Positions 47,789 to 55,179 of a stretch of DNA of 64,000 nucleotides are shown piece after piece. The DNA is taken from positions 2,897,501 to 2,961,500 of the forward strand of contig NZ_CP034683.1 in NCBI RefSeq assembly GCF_003990335.1. Direction: 5' to 3'. The notes under the pieces were generated by a model. It saw nothing but the letters and a program-made list of their open reading frames with translations, was not told the origin of the DNA and ran no database searches. How positions within the stretch are numbered: the stretch's first letter is position 1; the number at the start of each line of letters is the position of its first letter. The DNA is from Rheinheimera mangrovi. GTDB lineage: Bacteria > Pseudomonadota > Gammaproteobacteria > Enterobacterales > Alteromonadaceae. The translations under genes and the position numbers were made by a program.

Positions 47789-47859
47789 TTATTTCAAACT
47801 CAGGCATAAAAACTGCAACAATCAACATAGGTTCAGGGACACCAGCTATCAAAGGGATC

Positions 47860-48531
47860 ATGATGAATGGTATGTTTAATAAAATAGAAAATTTTGCTAA
47901 AGCCGCGGCTCCGGCACTGGAACGCTACAATAACGTTTTACAAACAGGTCCGGCGGTACCGGTATCCACTGAAGATGACCCATCACAAACAGCTTACGTA
48001 GCGCCTAGTACTATTGTGCATATTTCTGACAAAGCACTGGAGCTGCAAAAAAGTTACAACGCCACCCCGGCCTTTTTGATTAAAGATGCATATGTGTCCG
48101 CACCTCACCGTTTGGCACCAGACCCTGCGACACCGCTGGAAGATATGGTGTATCGGCGGGATGGTTTGCGCATCAATACGGAAACCTATCCGCCGCGCTG
48201 GATGGACTCAACCGAAATCGTCAACTACGACGAATGGCTTAAGAGTGAACAGTTGATTGATCAGCATGTCGATAAGCGCATCGCTATCTTTAAAGAAGGT
48301 AAAGCCGAAGGTTTATCTGACAGTCAAATCATTCAGCAAATAGAAGACTACAACTCAACTCTACCAGACCGCTTCCACCACGACACAAAAGTACAAACGG
48401 ATGCCGGTACTATTTACAGAGCAAAACAATGGACTGGTGTAACAGATGAATCCCTTGAGTCCAGCCTTGGCAGCAGACGCAGAAAATCTTATGAACAGCT
48501 ATACACCAGGGCGTCTGCCAGCATTAGCTAA
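47860..48531 (+). CDS. Unknown soluble protein of 223 aa
   Basis: No family recognised. It has no signal peptide or membrane helix. The first 30 residues are helical (FNKIENFAKAAAPALERYNN), then comes APSTIVHISDKALELQKSYN, and a Pro/Arg-rich middle (TYPPRWMDSTEIVNYDEWLK), an acidic helical part (LSDSQIIQQIEDYN) and a basic tail with SLGSRRRKSYEQLY. Start ATGATG at 47860 after GGG. The segment with STIVHISDKA has a flagellar-regulator-like look, but that is too weak to assign. It may belong to the ECF sigma regulon. Confidence 0.6.
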   Translation: MMNGMFNKIENFAKAAAPALERYNNVLQTGPAVPVSTEDDPSQTAYVAPSTIVHISDKALELQKSYNATPAFLIKDAYVSAPHRLAPDPATPLEDMVYRRDGLRINTETYPPRWMDSTEIVNYDEWLKSEQLIDQHVDKRIAIFKEGKAEGLSDSQIIQQIEDYNSTLPDRFHHDTKVQTDAGTIYRAKQWTGVTDESLESSLGSRRRKSYEQLYTRASASIS

Positions 48532-48536
48532 TGCTG

Positions 48537-49376
48537 TTATTGCAACCCCTGCAATTGCAACCACTCTCTTGGGCTGCTGCCGGTTTTCCGCCTGAAAGTA
48601 CGGGCCAGCGCCGACGGGCTTTCATACCCGACTTCATCTGCAATCAGGGCCACAGGGCGGCCTTCACGCAATAGTTTTTGCGTAAGGCTCACCCGCCAGC
48701 TTGCCAGATAATCAGCTGGCGTAATGCCTACTACTTTATGGAACTTAGCAGCAAAACTGGCTCTGGACATGCTGGCGGCAGTAGCAAGTTCAGCGACAGA
48801 CCAGGCCTTAGCAGGCTGGTCATGCATTAAAGTAACGGCTTTTGACAAGCGTAAATCGGCCAGCCCGGCCATCATGCCACTTGATACGCTGCGGTTCGCC
48901 ATCATATAGCGCAGTAGCTGGATCACCACTAGTTCAAATAAGCGATTTAAAACTGCATTTTTGCCGCAGTGCTGGGCAAAGGCTTCGTCGAATAACCAAT
49001 CCAGATTGCCGCTGAGCATAGAAATGTCAGCCAAAGGCATCAGCACATAAGCAGGCAAGGCTGTGGTCAGCGGGTTATCCAGCCCGCCATCAAAACTCAG
49101 CGCAGCAGATACCAACTCCAGTTGTTGATCTGAGTTCTGCCCTTGTGCCGCTTTCAGACAATGGCTACAAGGTCTTGGGATAAATAACAAGCTTGGCTCT
49201 GTGATCTGCACAGGTTTTTGTTGCCCCAGCAGCAATACCGCATCACCAGAGCGTAATAAATGCAACTTGGCCGTTCTGTCGGTGACATCAAAACCTATTT
49301 CAGTCGTAAGCACTCCACCAAAGATAGTGGTCGCGTGCATGCCAAATTGCGCTAACAACGTAGATAACCGATCCAT
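48537..49376 (-). CDS. AraC family regulator with cupin-type N-terminal domain
   Basis: 279 aa: an N-terminal AraC-binding-like cupin half (LSTLLAQFGMHATTIFGG, PSLLFIPRPCSHCL) and a C-terminal pair of HTH motifs (WSVAELATAASMSRASFAAK, then VALIADEVGYESPSALARTF). The ATG at 49376 has AAGGA 6 nt upstream, so I drop a 20-residue open extension. It converges closely (5 bp) with the unknown gene and diverges from a secreted alpha/beta hydrolase, which is its likely target. Confidence 0.9.
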   Translation of the reverse strand: MDRLSTLLAQFGMHATTIFGGVLTTEIGFDVTDRTAKLHLLRSGDAVLLLGQQKPVQITEPSLLFIPRPCSHCLKAAQGQNSDQQLELVSAALSFDGGLDNPLTTALPAYVLMPLADISMLSGNLDWLFDEAFAQHCGKNAVLNRLFELVVIQLLRYMMANRSVSSGMMAGLADLRLSKAVTLMHDQPAKAWSVAELATAASMSRASFAAKFHKVVGITPADYLASWRVSLTQKLLREGRPVALIADEVGYESPSALARTFRRKTGSSPREWLQLQGLQ

Positions 49377-49390
49377 AAATATCCTTCGCT

Positions 49391-49511
49391 CCAGAAACGG
49401 CAGCGGCCTTGACCGCGCGCTTGCGTTTATCCCCAACCAATCCTATCGAACGATCCTGTATACGGCCTGATTTATCGTCGCCTTGCTGCAACTCCAATTG
49501 CTTTGGATAGA
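49391..49511. repeat. Degenerate ERIC-like repeat in the leader of the AraC gene
   Basis: The right end, CTGCAACTCCAATT followed by GCTTTGGATAGA, matches the right end of the complete ERIC-like element at 61521-61647 (CTGCAACTCCAATT, then ACTTAGGGCGTA). The left half is too diverged to align with certainty. Confidence 0.4.
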
Positions 49512-49535
49512 CAGTTTTTTATTTAAAAAAAGCAG

Positions 49536-49564
49536 AATTAGACGATCTGTTGCATAAATTAGAC
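49536..49564. promoter_or_regulatory. Direct repeat, candidate AraC-type operator
   Basis: AATTAGACGAT (49536-49546) and AATTAGACTAT (49557-49567) are spaced 21 bp start to start, two DNA turns, on the same strand. This is the classic geometry of AraC-family binding sites, and an AraC gene and a possible target gene flank it. Confidence 0.6.
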
Positions 49565-49728
49565 TATTTGAGCCCAAAAGAAAAGAAAGGCGACTTACTA
49601 TAATCTCAGCCGCCAACAAGGGGAAAACAACACCCCCCTGCCTGAAGCGAGCGAAAAATTAAACAACTGAGCGCGACCAAAAGATCGCAGCTCATTCACT
49701 AAGCTTGCAAACCCAGAAGGAAACTAAC

Positions 49729-50514
49729 ATGACTAATTTCAAATCACGCTTATTAACCACAGCTATCGCAACATTTGGCCTGACCTTTGGTGCCGCAGCT
49801 TTTGCCGCAGAGAAACCAACGGTTTTATTAGTACACGGCGCCTTTGCTGAATCATCCAGCTGGAATGGCGTAGTCGCTGAACTACACCAACAAGGTTACC
49901 CTGTAATTGCTGTTGCTAACCCACTGCGCAGCGTAAAAGGAGACGCAGCTTATCTTTCTGATGTAGTGGCAAACACTAAAGGACCTGTTGTTTTAGTAGG
50001 TCACTCTTACGGTGGTGCAGTAATTAGTCAAATCACACCAGATCAAACCAAAGTAAAAGCTTTAGTCTATGTCGCCGCTTTTGCTCCGGAACAAGGTGAA
50101 AATATTGCGGAATTATCAGGACGTTACCCTGGCGGTACTTTAGGCCCCACTCTTGCTGCCCCTGTAGTCTTAAAAGATGGGAACAAAGATTTGTATATTC
50201 AACAGGATAAATTCGGCGCCCAGTTCGCAGCTGACGTACCTGCAGCAGAAGCAGCCTTAATGGCCTCAACTCAGCGCCCTGTCACTGAAGCGGCATTGCA
50301 CGAAGCATCAGGGGCTCCAGCCTGGAAAAAAATTCCGTCATGGGCCATCTACGGTACTGCGGATAAAAACATCCCGGCTGCGGCAATGAAATTTATGGCA
50401 GAACGTGCTGGAGCCAAAAAGATTGTTGAAATAAAAGACGCCTCTCATGTTGTGATGACATCAAACCCACAACAGGTAGCAAAGCTGATCCTTGAGGCAG
50501 CTCAGCCACAGTAA
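49729..50514 (+). CDS. Secreted alpha/beta hydrolase
   Basis: 261 aa with a Sec signal peptide (LLTTAIATFGLTFGAAAFAA). The alpha/beta-hydrolase fold shows VLLVHGAFAESSSW, the nucleophile GHSYGGAV, the acid in YGTADKNIP and the catalytic histidine in DASHVVMTS. It resembles the EstC/salicylate-esterase-like group of small esterases. The ATG at 49729 has AGAAGGAAA upstream. Likely controlled by the divergent AraC regulator. The substrate is unknown. Confidence 0.88.
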   Translation: MTNFKSRLLTTAIATFGLTFGAAAFAAEKPTVLLVHGAFAESSSWNGVVAELHQQGYPVIAVANPLRSVKGDAAYLSDVVANTKGPVVLVGHSYGGAVISQITPDQTKVKALVYVAAFAPEQGENIAELSGRYPGGTLGPTLAAPVVLKDGNKDLYIQQDKFGAQFAADVPAAEAALMASTQRPVTEAALHEASGAPAWKKIPSWAIYGTADKNIPAAAMKFMAERAGAKKIVEIKDASHVVMTSNPQQVAKLILEAAQPQ

Positions 50515-50535
50515 GGCTAAGATCACTGAAAATGC

Positions 50536-50570
50536 ACAAAAGCCCTGAGCCAGTTTCAGGGCTTTTTGTA
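50536..50570 (+). terminator. Terminator of the hydrolase gene
   Basis: AAAAGCCCTGA pairs with TCAGGGCTTTTT around a 7-nt loop, followed by T. Strong intrinsic terminator directly after the stop. Confidence 0.88.
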
Positions 50571-50618
50571 TGGGGCGGACTGAACCCAAAGTAGCCTGCT
50601 TGCATTTATTAGCAACCC

Positions 50619-50662
50619 AAACCCCGGTCTGAGCCTTCAGTTGTGCCGGGGTTTTCTTTTTT
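50619..50662 (+). terminator. Second terminator-like hairpin without an obvious gene
   Basis: AAACCCCGG (50619-50627) pairs with CCGGGGTTTT (50646-50655) around an 18-nt loop, then CTTTTTT. A good terminator on the plus strand, about 50 bp after the hydrolase terminator; what it ends is unclear. Confidence 0.7.
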
Positions 50663-50750
50663 ACACTGACTATCCGAAGCTTTTTCCTGTTATTTGCTGA
50701 AAAGCAAAACTGAAATTGCCGACTATCCTCTAAGCTATAACTAAAAGGCA

Positions 50751-50780
50751 TTGTCAACTGATCTGACCTTTCTTTATAGT
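50751..50780 (+). promoter_or_regulatory. Probable sigma-70 promoter of pntAB
   Basis: TTGTCA (50751-50756), 18-bp spacer, TATAGT (50775-50780). It implies a leader of about 244 nt before pntA. Confidence 0.5.
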
Positions 50781-51030
50781 CGTTACGCCGAATTTTGCTG
50801 AAACAAGCAGCAAGCAAGGCTTTAGTCTGGCGCTGCAGAGCAAAGACACCTGACCGAGCCCCCGTCCGCATCATTGTTTTGTGTTGGCGGGGTGGTAGTC
50901 CCCTCAGGAAACCCGAAGCAAGCAGTACTGCAGTTCCAGTGCGAGAAGTATGTCCTCCATCCTTGAAGATGTGGGCTATCGATCACTCTGCTTTGCAGGA
51001 TCAAATAAAAAAACAGGACAAGAGGTCAGG

Positions 51031-52563
51031 ATGTTTATTGCTATCCCCAAAGAAAAACTGCAAGACGAAACCAGAGTGGCCGCCACTCCGGCCACCACCG
51101 AACAACTACAGAAATTAGGCTTTAGTGTCCTGCTGGAAAGTGGCGCTGGTGCTGCTGCAGGTTTTAGCGACGAAGCTTATATTCAGGCAGGCGCCAGCGT
51201 AGCTGATAGTGCAAAACTCTGGGCCAGTGAGCTGATTTATAAGGTTAATGCGCCGACAGATCAGGAAATAAGTTTACTGCAAAAAGGCAGCACCTTAGTC
51301 AGTTTTATCTGGCCGGCACAAAACCCGGATTTAGTCGCTCGTCTTGCTGCTCAAGGCATTAATGTACTGGCGATGGATATGGTGCCGCGGATTTCACGTG
51401 CTCAGTCGCTGGATGCCTTGTCCTCCATGTCGAATATTGCAGGCTATCGTGCAGTGATTGAAGCGGCCCATAGTTTTGGCCGGTTTTTAAGTGGTCAAAT
51501 TACCGCAGCAGGTAAAGTGCAGCCCGCTAAAGTGCTGGTCATTGGTGCTGGTGTGGCTGGTCTGGCTGCTATTGGTGCGGCCCGCTCTTTGGGCTCGATA
51601 GTACGGGCTTTTGATACCCGGCTTGAAGTGGCTGAACAAATTGAGTCGTTGGGGGGTGAATTTTTAAAACTCGAATTTGCTGAAGATGGCTCCTCCTCCA
51701 GCGGTTACGCCAAAGTGATGTCGGAAGAGTTTATTGCCGCAGAAATGGCGCTTTTTGCTGATCAAGCCAAAGAAGTCGACATTATTATTACCACGGCGCT
51801 CATCCCAGGACGTCCGGCGCCAAAGCTTATTACCAAAGCCATGGTCGATTCAATGAAACCCGGCTCTGTCATTGTTGACTTGGCCGCAGCCACTGGCGGT
51901 AACTGTGAATACACAGTAACTGGCCAAATCACAGAAACAGCGTCAGGCGTTAAAGTCATAGGTTATACCGACTTACCTGGCCGTTTAGCCGCTCAGTCCT
52001 CACAGCTCTATGGCACCAATCTGGTAAATTTAGCCAAGCTGTTATGTAAAACCAAAGATGGCCAGATGGTACTGGATATGCAGGATGTGATTATCCGTAA
52101 CATGTCTGTGGTGCATCAGGGCGAAGTAACTTTCCCGCCCCCGGCTATCAGTGTCACTGCCGCAGCAAAGCCTGTGGCCGCCCCTGAAAAACCAGCTGCC
52201 AAAACGCCGAAAAAATCAATCAACACCAATTGGTTTATTGGTGTTGCAGCTCTGCTTTTACTTTGGATTGGCTACTCAGCTCCCAGTGATTTCTTAGCGC
52301 ACTTTACCGTATTTTTATTGTCCTGCGTGGTGGGTTACTACTTAGTCTGGAACGTTACTCATGCCTTGCATACCCCGCTGATGTCCGTCACCAATGCGAT
52401 ATCCGGCATTATAGTGCTGGGCGCATTACTGCAAATCAGCAGCGATTCGCTGTTGGTGCAAGTGCTGGCTTTTGTGGCAGTGATGATAGCTAGTATTAAC
52501 ATAGTAGGTGGTTTTACTGTGACGCAGCGCATGCTGAAAATGTTTACCAAAGGCGGGGAGTAA
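51031..52563 (+). CDS. pntA: NAD(P) transhydrogenase subunit alpha
   Basis: 510 aa, identical in length to E. coli PntA. The N-terminal NAD(H)-binding domain begins [10 protein letters not shown], then [31 protein letters not shown] and the Rossmann motif [19 protein letters not shown] follow; the C-terminus has the membrane helices ending [13 protein letters not shown]. With PntB it moves hydride from NADH to NADP+ driven by protons entering the cell. The ATG at 51031 has AAGAGG upstream; an upstream open extension of 27 codons is ignored. Confidence 0.96.
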   Translation: MFIAIPKEKLQDETRVAATPATTEQLQKLGFSVLLESGAGAAAGFSDEAYIQAGASVADSAKLWASELIYKVNAPTDQEISLLQKGSTLVSFIWPAQNPDLVARLAAQGINVLAMDMVPRISRAQSLDALSSMSNIAGYRAVIEAAHSFGRFLSGQITAAGKVQPAKVLVIGAGVAGLAAIGAARSLGSIVRAFDTRLEVAEQIESLGGEFLKLEFAEDGSSSSGYAKVMSEEFIAAEMALFADQAKEVDIIITTALIPGRPAPKLITKAMVDSMKPGSVIVDLAAATGGNCEYTVTGQITETASGVKVIGYTDLPGRLAAQSSQLYGTNLVNLAKLLCKTKDGQMVLDMQDVIIRNMSVVHQGEVTFPPPAISVTAAAKPVAAPEKPAAKTPKKSINTNWFIGVAALLLLWIGYSAPSDFLAHFTVFLLSCVVGYYLVWNVTHALHTPLMSVTNAISGIIVLGALLQISSDSLLVQVLAFVAVMIASINIVGGFTVTQRMLKMFTKGGE

Positions 52564-52568
52564 CAGCC

Positions 52569-53945
52569 ATGACACAAGGATTAATTACCTCAGCTTATTT
52601 GCTGGCCGCCGCTTTTTTTATTGCCAGCTTAGCGGGACTTTCTCAACAGGAAAGTGCTCGTCGAGGCAACTGGTTAGGTATTTTGGGCATGACCATAGCC
52701 CTGCTCGCTACCATTGCTGGTGTCAGCTTTGACGCCATGCTGCCATTAGCTATTGCTCTGGCGATAGGCGGCGCTATTGGCCTTCGACTGGCGCTGAAAG
52801 TGGAAATGACCCAAATGCCGGAATTAGTGGCCATTCTGCACAGTTTTGTCGGATTGGCTGCAGTACTGGTGGGTTACAACAGCTTCTTTGAAACCCACGC
52901 TGCTGGCGCAGCCTTAACTGTGCATTTAACCGAAGTGTTTTTAGGGATCTTTATAGGGGCTGTCACCTTCTCAGGTTCTATCGTTGCTTTTGCCAAATTA
53001 CGTGGCATCGCCAGCTCTAAGCCGTTGAGCATTCCGCATAAACATAAACTAAATTTACTGGCCTTGTTAGCATCAGCCGTATTGCTGGTTTATTTTGTTG
53101 GCTTCGAAGCGGGTGAAACAGCACTGCTGATTATGACGCTGATAGCCTTAGTCTTTGGTCTGCATCTGGTCGCCTCCATAGGCGGTGCTGATATGCCGGT
53201 TGTGGTGTCCATGCTGAACTCCTACTCAGGCTGGGCCGCTGCGGCCGCAGGTTTTATGCTGGCCAACGACTTACTGATTGTCACTGGTGCTTTGGTGGGT
53301 TCGTCCGGCGCTATCTTGTCGTACATTATGTGCAAAGCGATGAACCGCTCTTTTATCTCCGTCATTGCCGGAGGTTTTGGTCAGGCCGATGCGAAACAAA
53401 GTTCTGGCGAAGAAGAGCAAGGCGAATACCGCGAAATCAGTGCAGAAGACGTGGCAGAGCTGCTGAAAAACTCAAGCTCTGTGGTGATCACCCCAGGTTA
53501 TGGTATGGCTGTGGCTCAAGCGCAGTATCCGGTAGCAGAGATTTGCCAGAAACTGAAAGAGCGTGGCATCACTGTTCGCTTTGGCATTCACCCTGTGGCT
53601 GGTCGTATGCCCGGTCATATGAATGTGTTACTGGCGGAAGCCAAAGTGCCTTATGACATAGTGTTGGAAATGGATGAAATTAACGAAGATTTTTCTGACA
53701 CCGACACAGTGCTGGTCATTGGCGCCAACGATACAGTCAACCCTGCAGCCGCTGAAGATCCAACCAGCCCAATCGCCGGTATGCCTGTGCTGGAGGTCTG
53801 GAAAGCACAAAACGTAGTGGTGTTTAAGCGTTCTATGAACACAGGCTACTCGGGCGTAAATAACCCACTGTTTTATAAAGACAATACCCAAATGTGTTTT
53901 GGCGATGCCAAAGCCACTGTGGATGCGATTTTAAAAGCACTGTAA
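52569..53945 (+). CDS. pntB: NAD(P) transhydrogenase subunit beta
   Basis: 458 aa. The first about 260 residues are polytopic membrane; the NADP(H)-binding domain follows with [40 protein letters not shown] and [10 protein letters not shown]. The end contains the conserved [18 protein letters not shown]. It starts 5 bp after pntA and forms the heteromeric proton-translocating enzyme with it. Confidence 0.96.
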   Translation: MTQGLITSAYLLAAAFFIASLAGLSQQESARRGNWLGILGMTIALLATIAGVSFDAMLPLAIALAIGGAIGLRLALKVEMTQMPELVAILHSFVGLAAVLVGYNSFFETHAAGAALTVHLTEVFLGIFIGAVTFSGSIVAFAKLRGIASSKPLSIPHKHKLNLLALLASAVLLVYFVGFEAGETALLIMTLIALVFGLHLVASIGGADMPVVVSMLNSYSGWAAAAAGFMLANDLLIVTGALVGSSGAILSYIMCKAMNRSFISVIAGGFGQADAKQSSGEEEQGEYREISAEDVAELLKNSSSVVITPGYGMAVAQAQYPVAEICQKLKERGITVRFGIHPVAGRMPGHMNVLLAEAKVPYDIVLEMDEINEDFSDTDTVLVIGANDTVNPAAAEDPTSPIAGMPVLEVWKAQNVVVFKRSMNTGYSGVNNPLFYKDNTQMCFGDAKATVDAILKAL

Positions 53946-53952
53946 CCTTGTA

Positions 53953-53976
53953 TTTTTTAGCCTGATAGCTAAAAAA
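53953..53976. terminator. AT-rich hairpin after pntB
   Basis: TTTTTTAGC (53953-53961) pairs with GCTAAAAAA (53968-53976). Together with AACGC/GCGTT (53982-53986 and 54013-54017), which overlaps the stop of the converging gene and is followed on the minus strand by TTTTTT, it probably ends both transcripts. Confidence 0.5.
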
Positions 53977-54007
53977 CTAACAACGCTCTGCTCCTTTTAT
54001 ACAGGGG

Positions 54008-54853
54008 TCAGGGCGTTAACCACCAACTGGTATCAATAGGGGCCGTGCCTGCTGGCACAGCCGGATTGTGCAAAAAAATCATAGTTCTGCTGTTTAAATT
54101 CGCCTTTTTAATAGTGTCGGCATAATAACTCAGGAACAAGGCTTTGTAGGATCCATCCTGCGTGGCTATCTTCAGACCTTTTTCCACTAAATCAGCTAAT
54201 TCAGGCCTGTGTTTACCGACAAAAAAATAGACTGGGTGCGGGTAAAACAACATCAGATTATCGGCTATCACCAGTTGAGCTGAGTGTTGTGCCAATTCAG
54301 ACCAGACTTCATTGACACCTCTGGAGAAATAGTCGAACCTTTCGTGCTTTAACATTTCAAATAAGGCGTCATAACTGGTCGTGCTAACCACTTTTAAGCC
54401 ATTGGCTTTAAACACAGCAAAATCACTCCAGTGCACGTTATGACCAGCTACATAAGGTTTCAAATCCTGCAGGTTTTTTATCTGTTTAAACTTTTCATTA
54501 TTTTTGGGTTTAATCAGCAACAACCGCAATCCGAGCAAGCCCCGGTAAATGGGTTCTTTAATCGGGATCATAGCGCTTTCGCGTGCTGAAGAGGTGGAGA
54601 TAAACAACATGTCCAGCTCTCCATCCACCACCATTTTTTCGACCCGGCCCTCTGTTAATACTTCATTGGATTTCACGGCCAGAATTTGGTAGGGAGTCCC
54701 GTTTTTTGACAGCACCAGCTCCAGCAGTTTTAAAGCAAAATCGTGGCGGGGCTGCAAATGATAATGCCGGATTTTGATGATATCTTCAGCTCTGGATTGC
54801 AGAGGGAACAGCATCAGTGTACAGCAGATCACACAGCTTAAAATACAAGTCAT
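54008..54853 (-). CDS. Periplasmic solute-binding-like protein (transporter substrate-binding family 3-like)
   Basis: 281 aa from the ATG at 54853, which starts a plausible signal peptide (TCILSCVICCTLMLFPLQSRA); an ATG 48 bp further upstream (54901) is also possible. Neither has a clear ribosome-binding site. The mature part resembles polar-amino-acid-binding proteins (IIKIRHYHLQPRHDFALKLL, LDMLFISTS, FDYFSRGVNEVWSELAQ). It has no permease or ATPase neighbour, so it could be an orphan sensor-type binding protein. The ligand is unknown. Confidence 0.7.
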   Translation of the reverse strand: MTCILSCVICCTLMLFPLQSRAEDIIKIRHYHLQPRHDFALKLLELVLSKNGTPYQILAVKSNEVLTEGRVEKMVVDGELDMLFISTSSARESAMIPIKEPIYRGLLGLRLLLIKPKNNEKFKQIKNLQDLKPYVAGHNVHWSDFAVFKANGLKVVSTTSYDALFEMLKHERFDYFSRGVNEVWSELAQHSAQLVIADNLMLFYPHPVYFFVGKHRPELADLVEKGLKIATQDGSYKALFLSYYADTIKKANLNSRTMIFLHNPAVPAGTAPIDTSWWLTP

Positions 54854-54935
54854 GGTGAAACCAAAAGATGAAGAAATCAACACTAAGAATAGATTCAGCA
54901 TATTGATTTACAAGGTGAGGCTCGACCGTTCATCT

Positions 54936-54960
54936 AAAAAAAAGAGCGGCACAAAGCCGC
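54936..54960 (-). terminator. Terminator-like hairpin downstream of the RND operon
   Basis: On the minus strand GCGGC (54956-54960), loop TTTGT, GCCGC (54946-54950), then TCTTTTTTTT. A canonical intrinsic terminator, probably the final stop of the RND operon 220 bp upstream. Confidence 0.7.
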
Positions 54961-55133
54961 CCCAAACTAGCAAAACACTGTGGTTCATCCCCTGGAGCTT
55001 TAGTAAACAACAGGAAGTCTGTCGGCACTGTCCGGCTGGGATAAGAGGATGAAAAAATGCTGTGGCTGATTAGATACTCAGGTGTTTTAGCCGCATTGAA
55101 AGTACTGAGTTGTCATTGCCTTACATACCTAAT

Positions 55134-55163
55134 AGAAGGCAAATCAAACTAGATTTGCCTTCT
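55134..55163. terminator. Perfect 12-bp hairpin just after the RND operon
   Basis: AGAAGGCAAATC (55134-55145) and its exact reverse complement (55152-55163) around a 6-nt loop, 17 bp after the last RND gene. No T-run follows, so it may stabilise the mRNA end or act with the terminator at 54936. Confidence 0.5.
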
Positions 55164-55179
55164 GCAAATGAGCTAACAA

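Larger units (their letters stand above)
49377..49728. other. Divergent control region between araC-type gene and hydrolase
   Basis: 352 bp. It contains a degenerate ERIC-like segment next to the regulator start (about 49391-49511) and the AATTAGAC direct repeat (49536-49564). No gene seen. Confidence 0.6.
50515..51030. other. Intergenic region and long leader of pntAB
   Basis: 516 bp. In order: the hydrolase terminator (50536-50570), a second terminator-like hairpin (50619-50660), a probable pntAB promoter (50751-50780) and about 244 nt of leader before pntA. The leader can form several stems, for example CCCCG-T-CC with GGCGGGG between about 50860 and 50892. No gene is supported; the long minus-strand frame here crosses both terminators. 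Confidence 0.55.

Noticed and set aside
50461..50874. 137-codon minus-strand frame over the hydrolase end and pnt leader
   Set aside because: It runs through two clear terminators and the end of a real gene, and no domain is visible.
50880..50950. Possible cobalamin-riboswitch-like string (GGTG, TCC, CCCG) in the pntA leader
   Set aside because: The spacing is off and the B12-box and other conserved blocks are missing; chance similarity is likelier.
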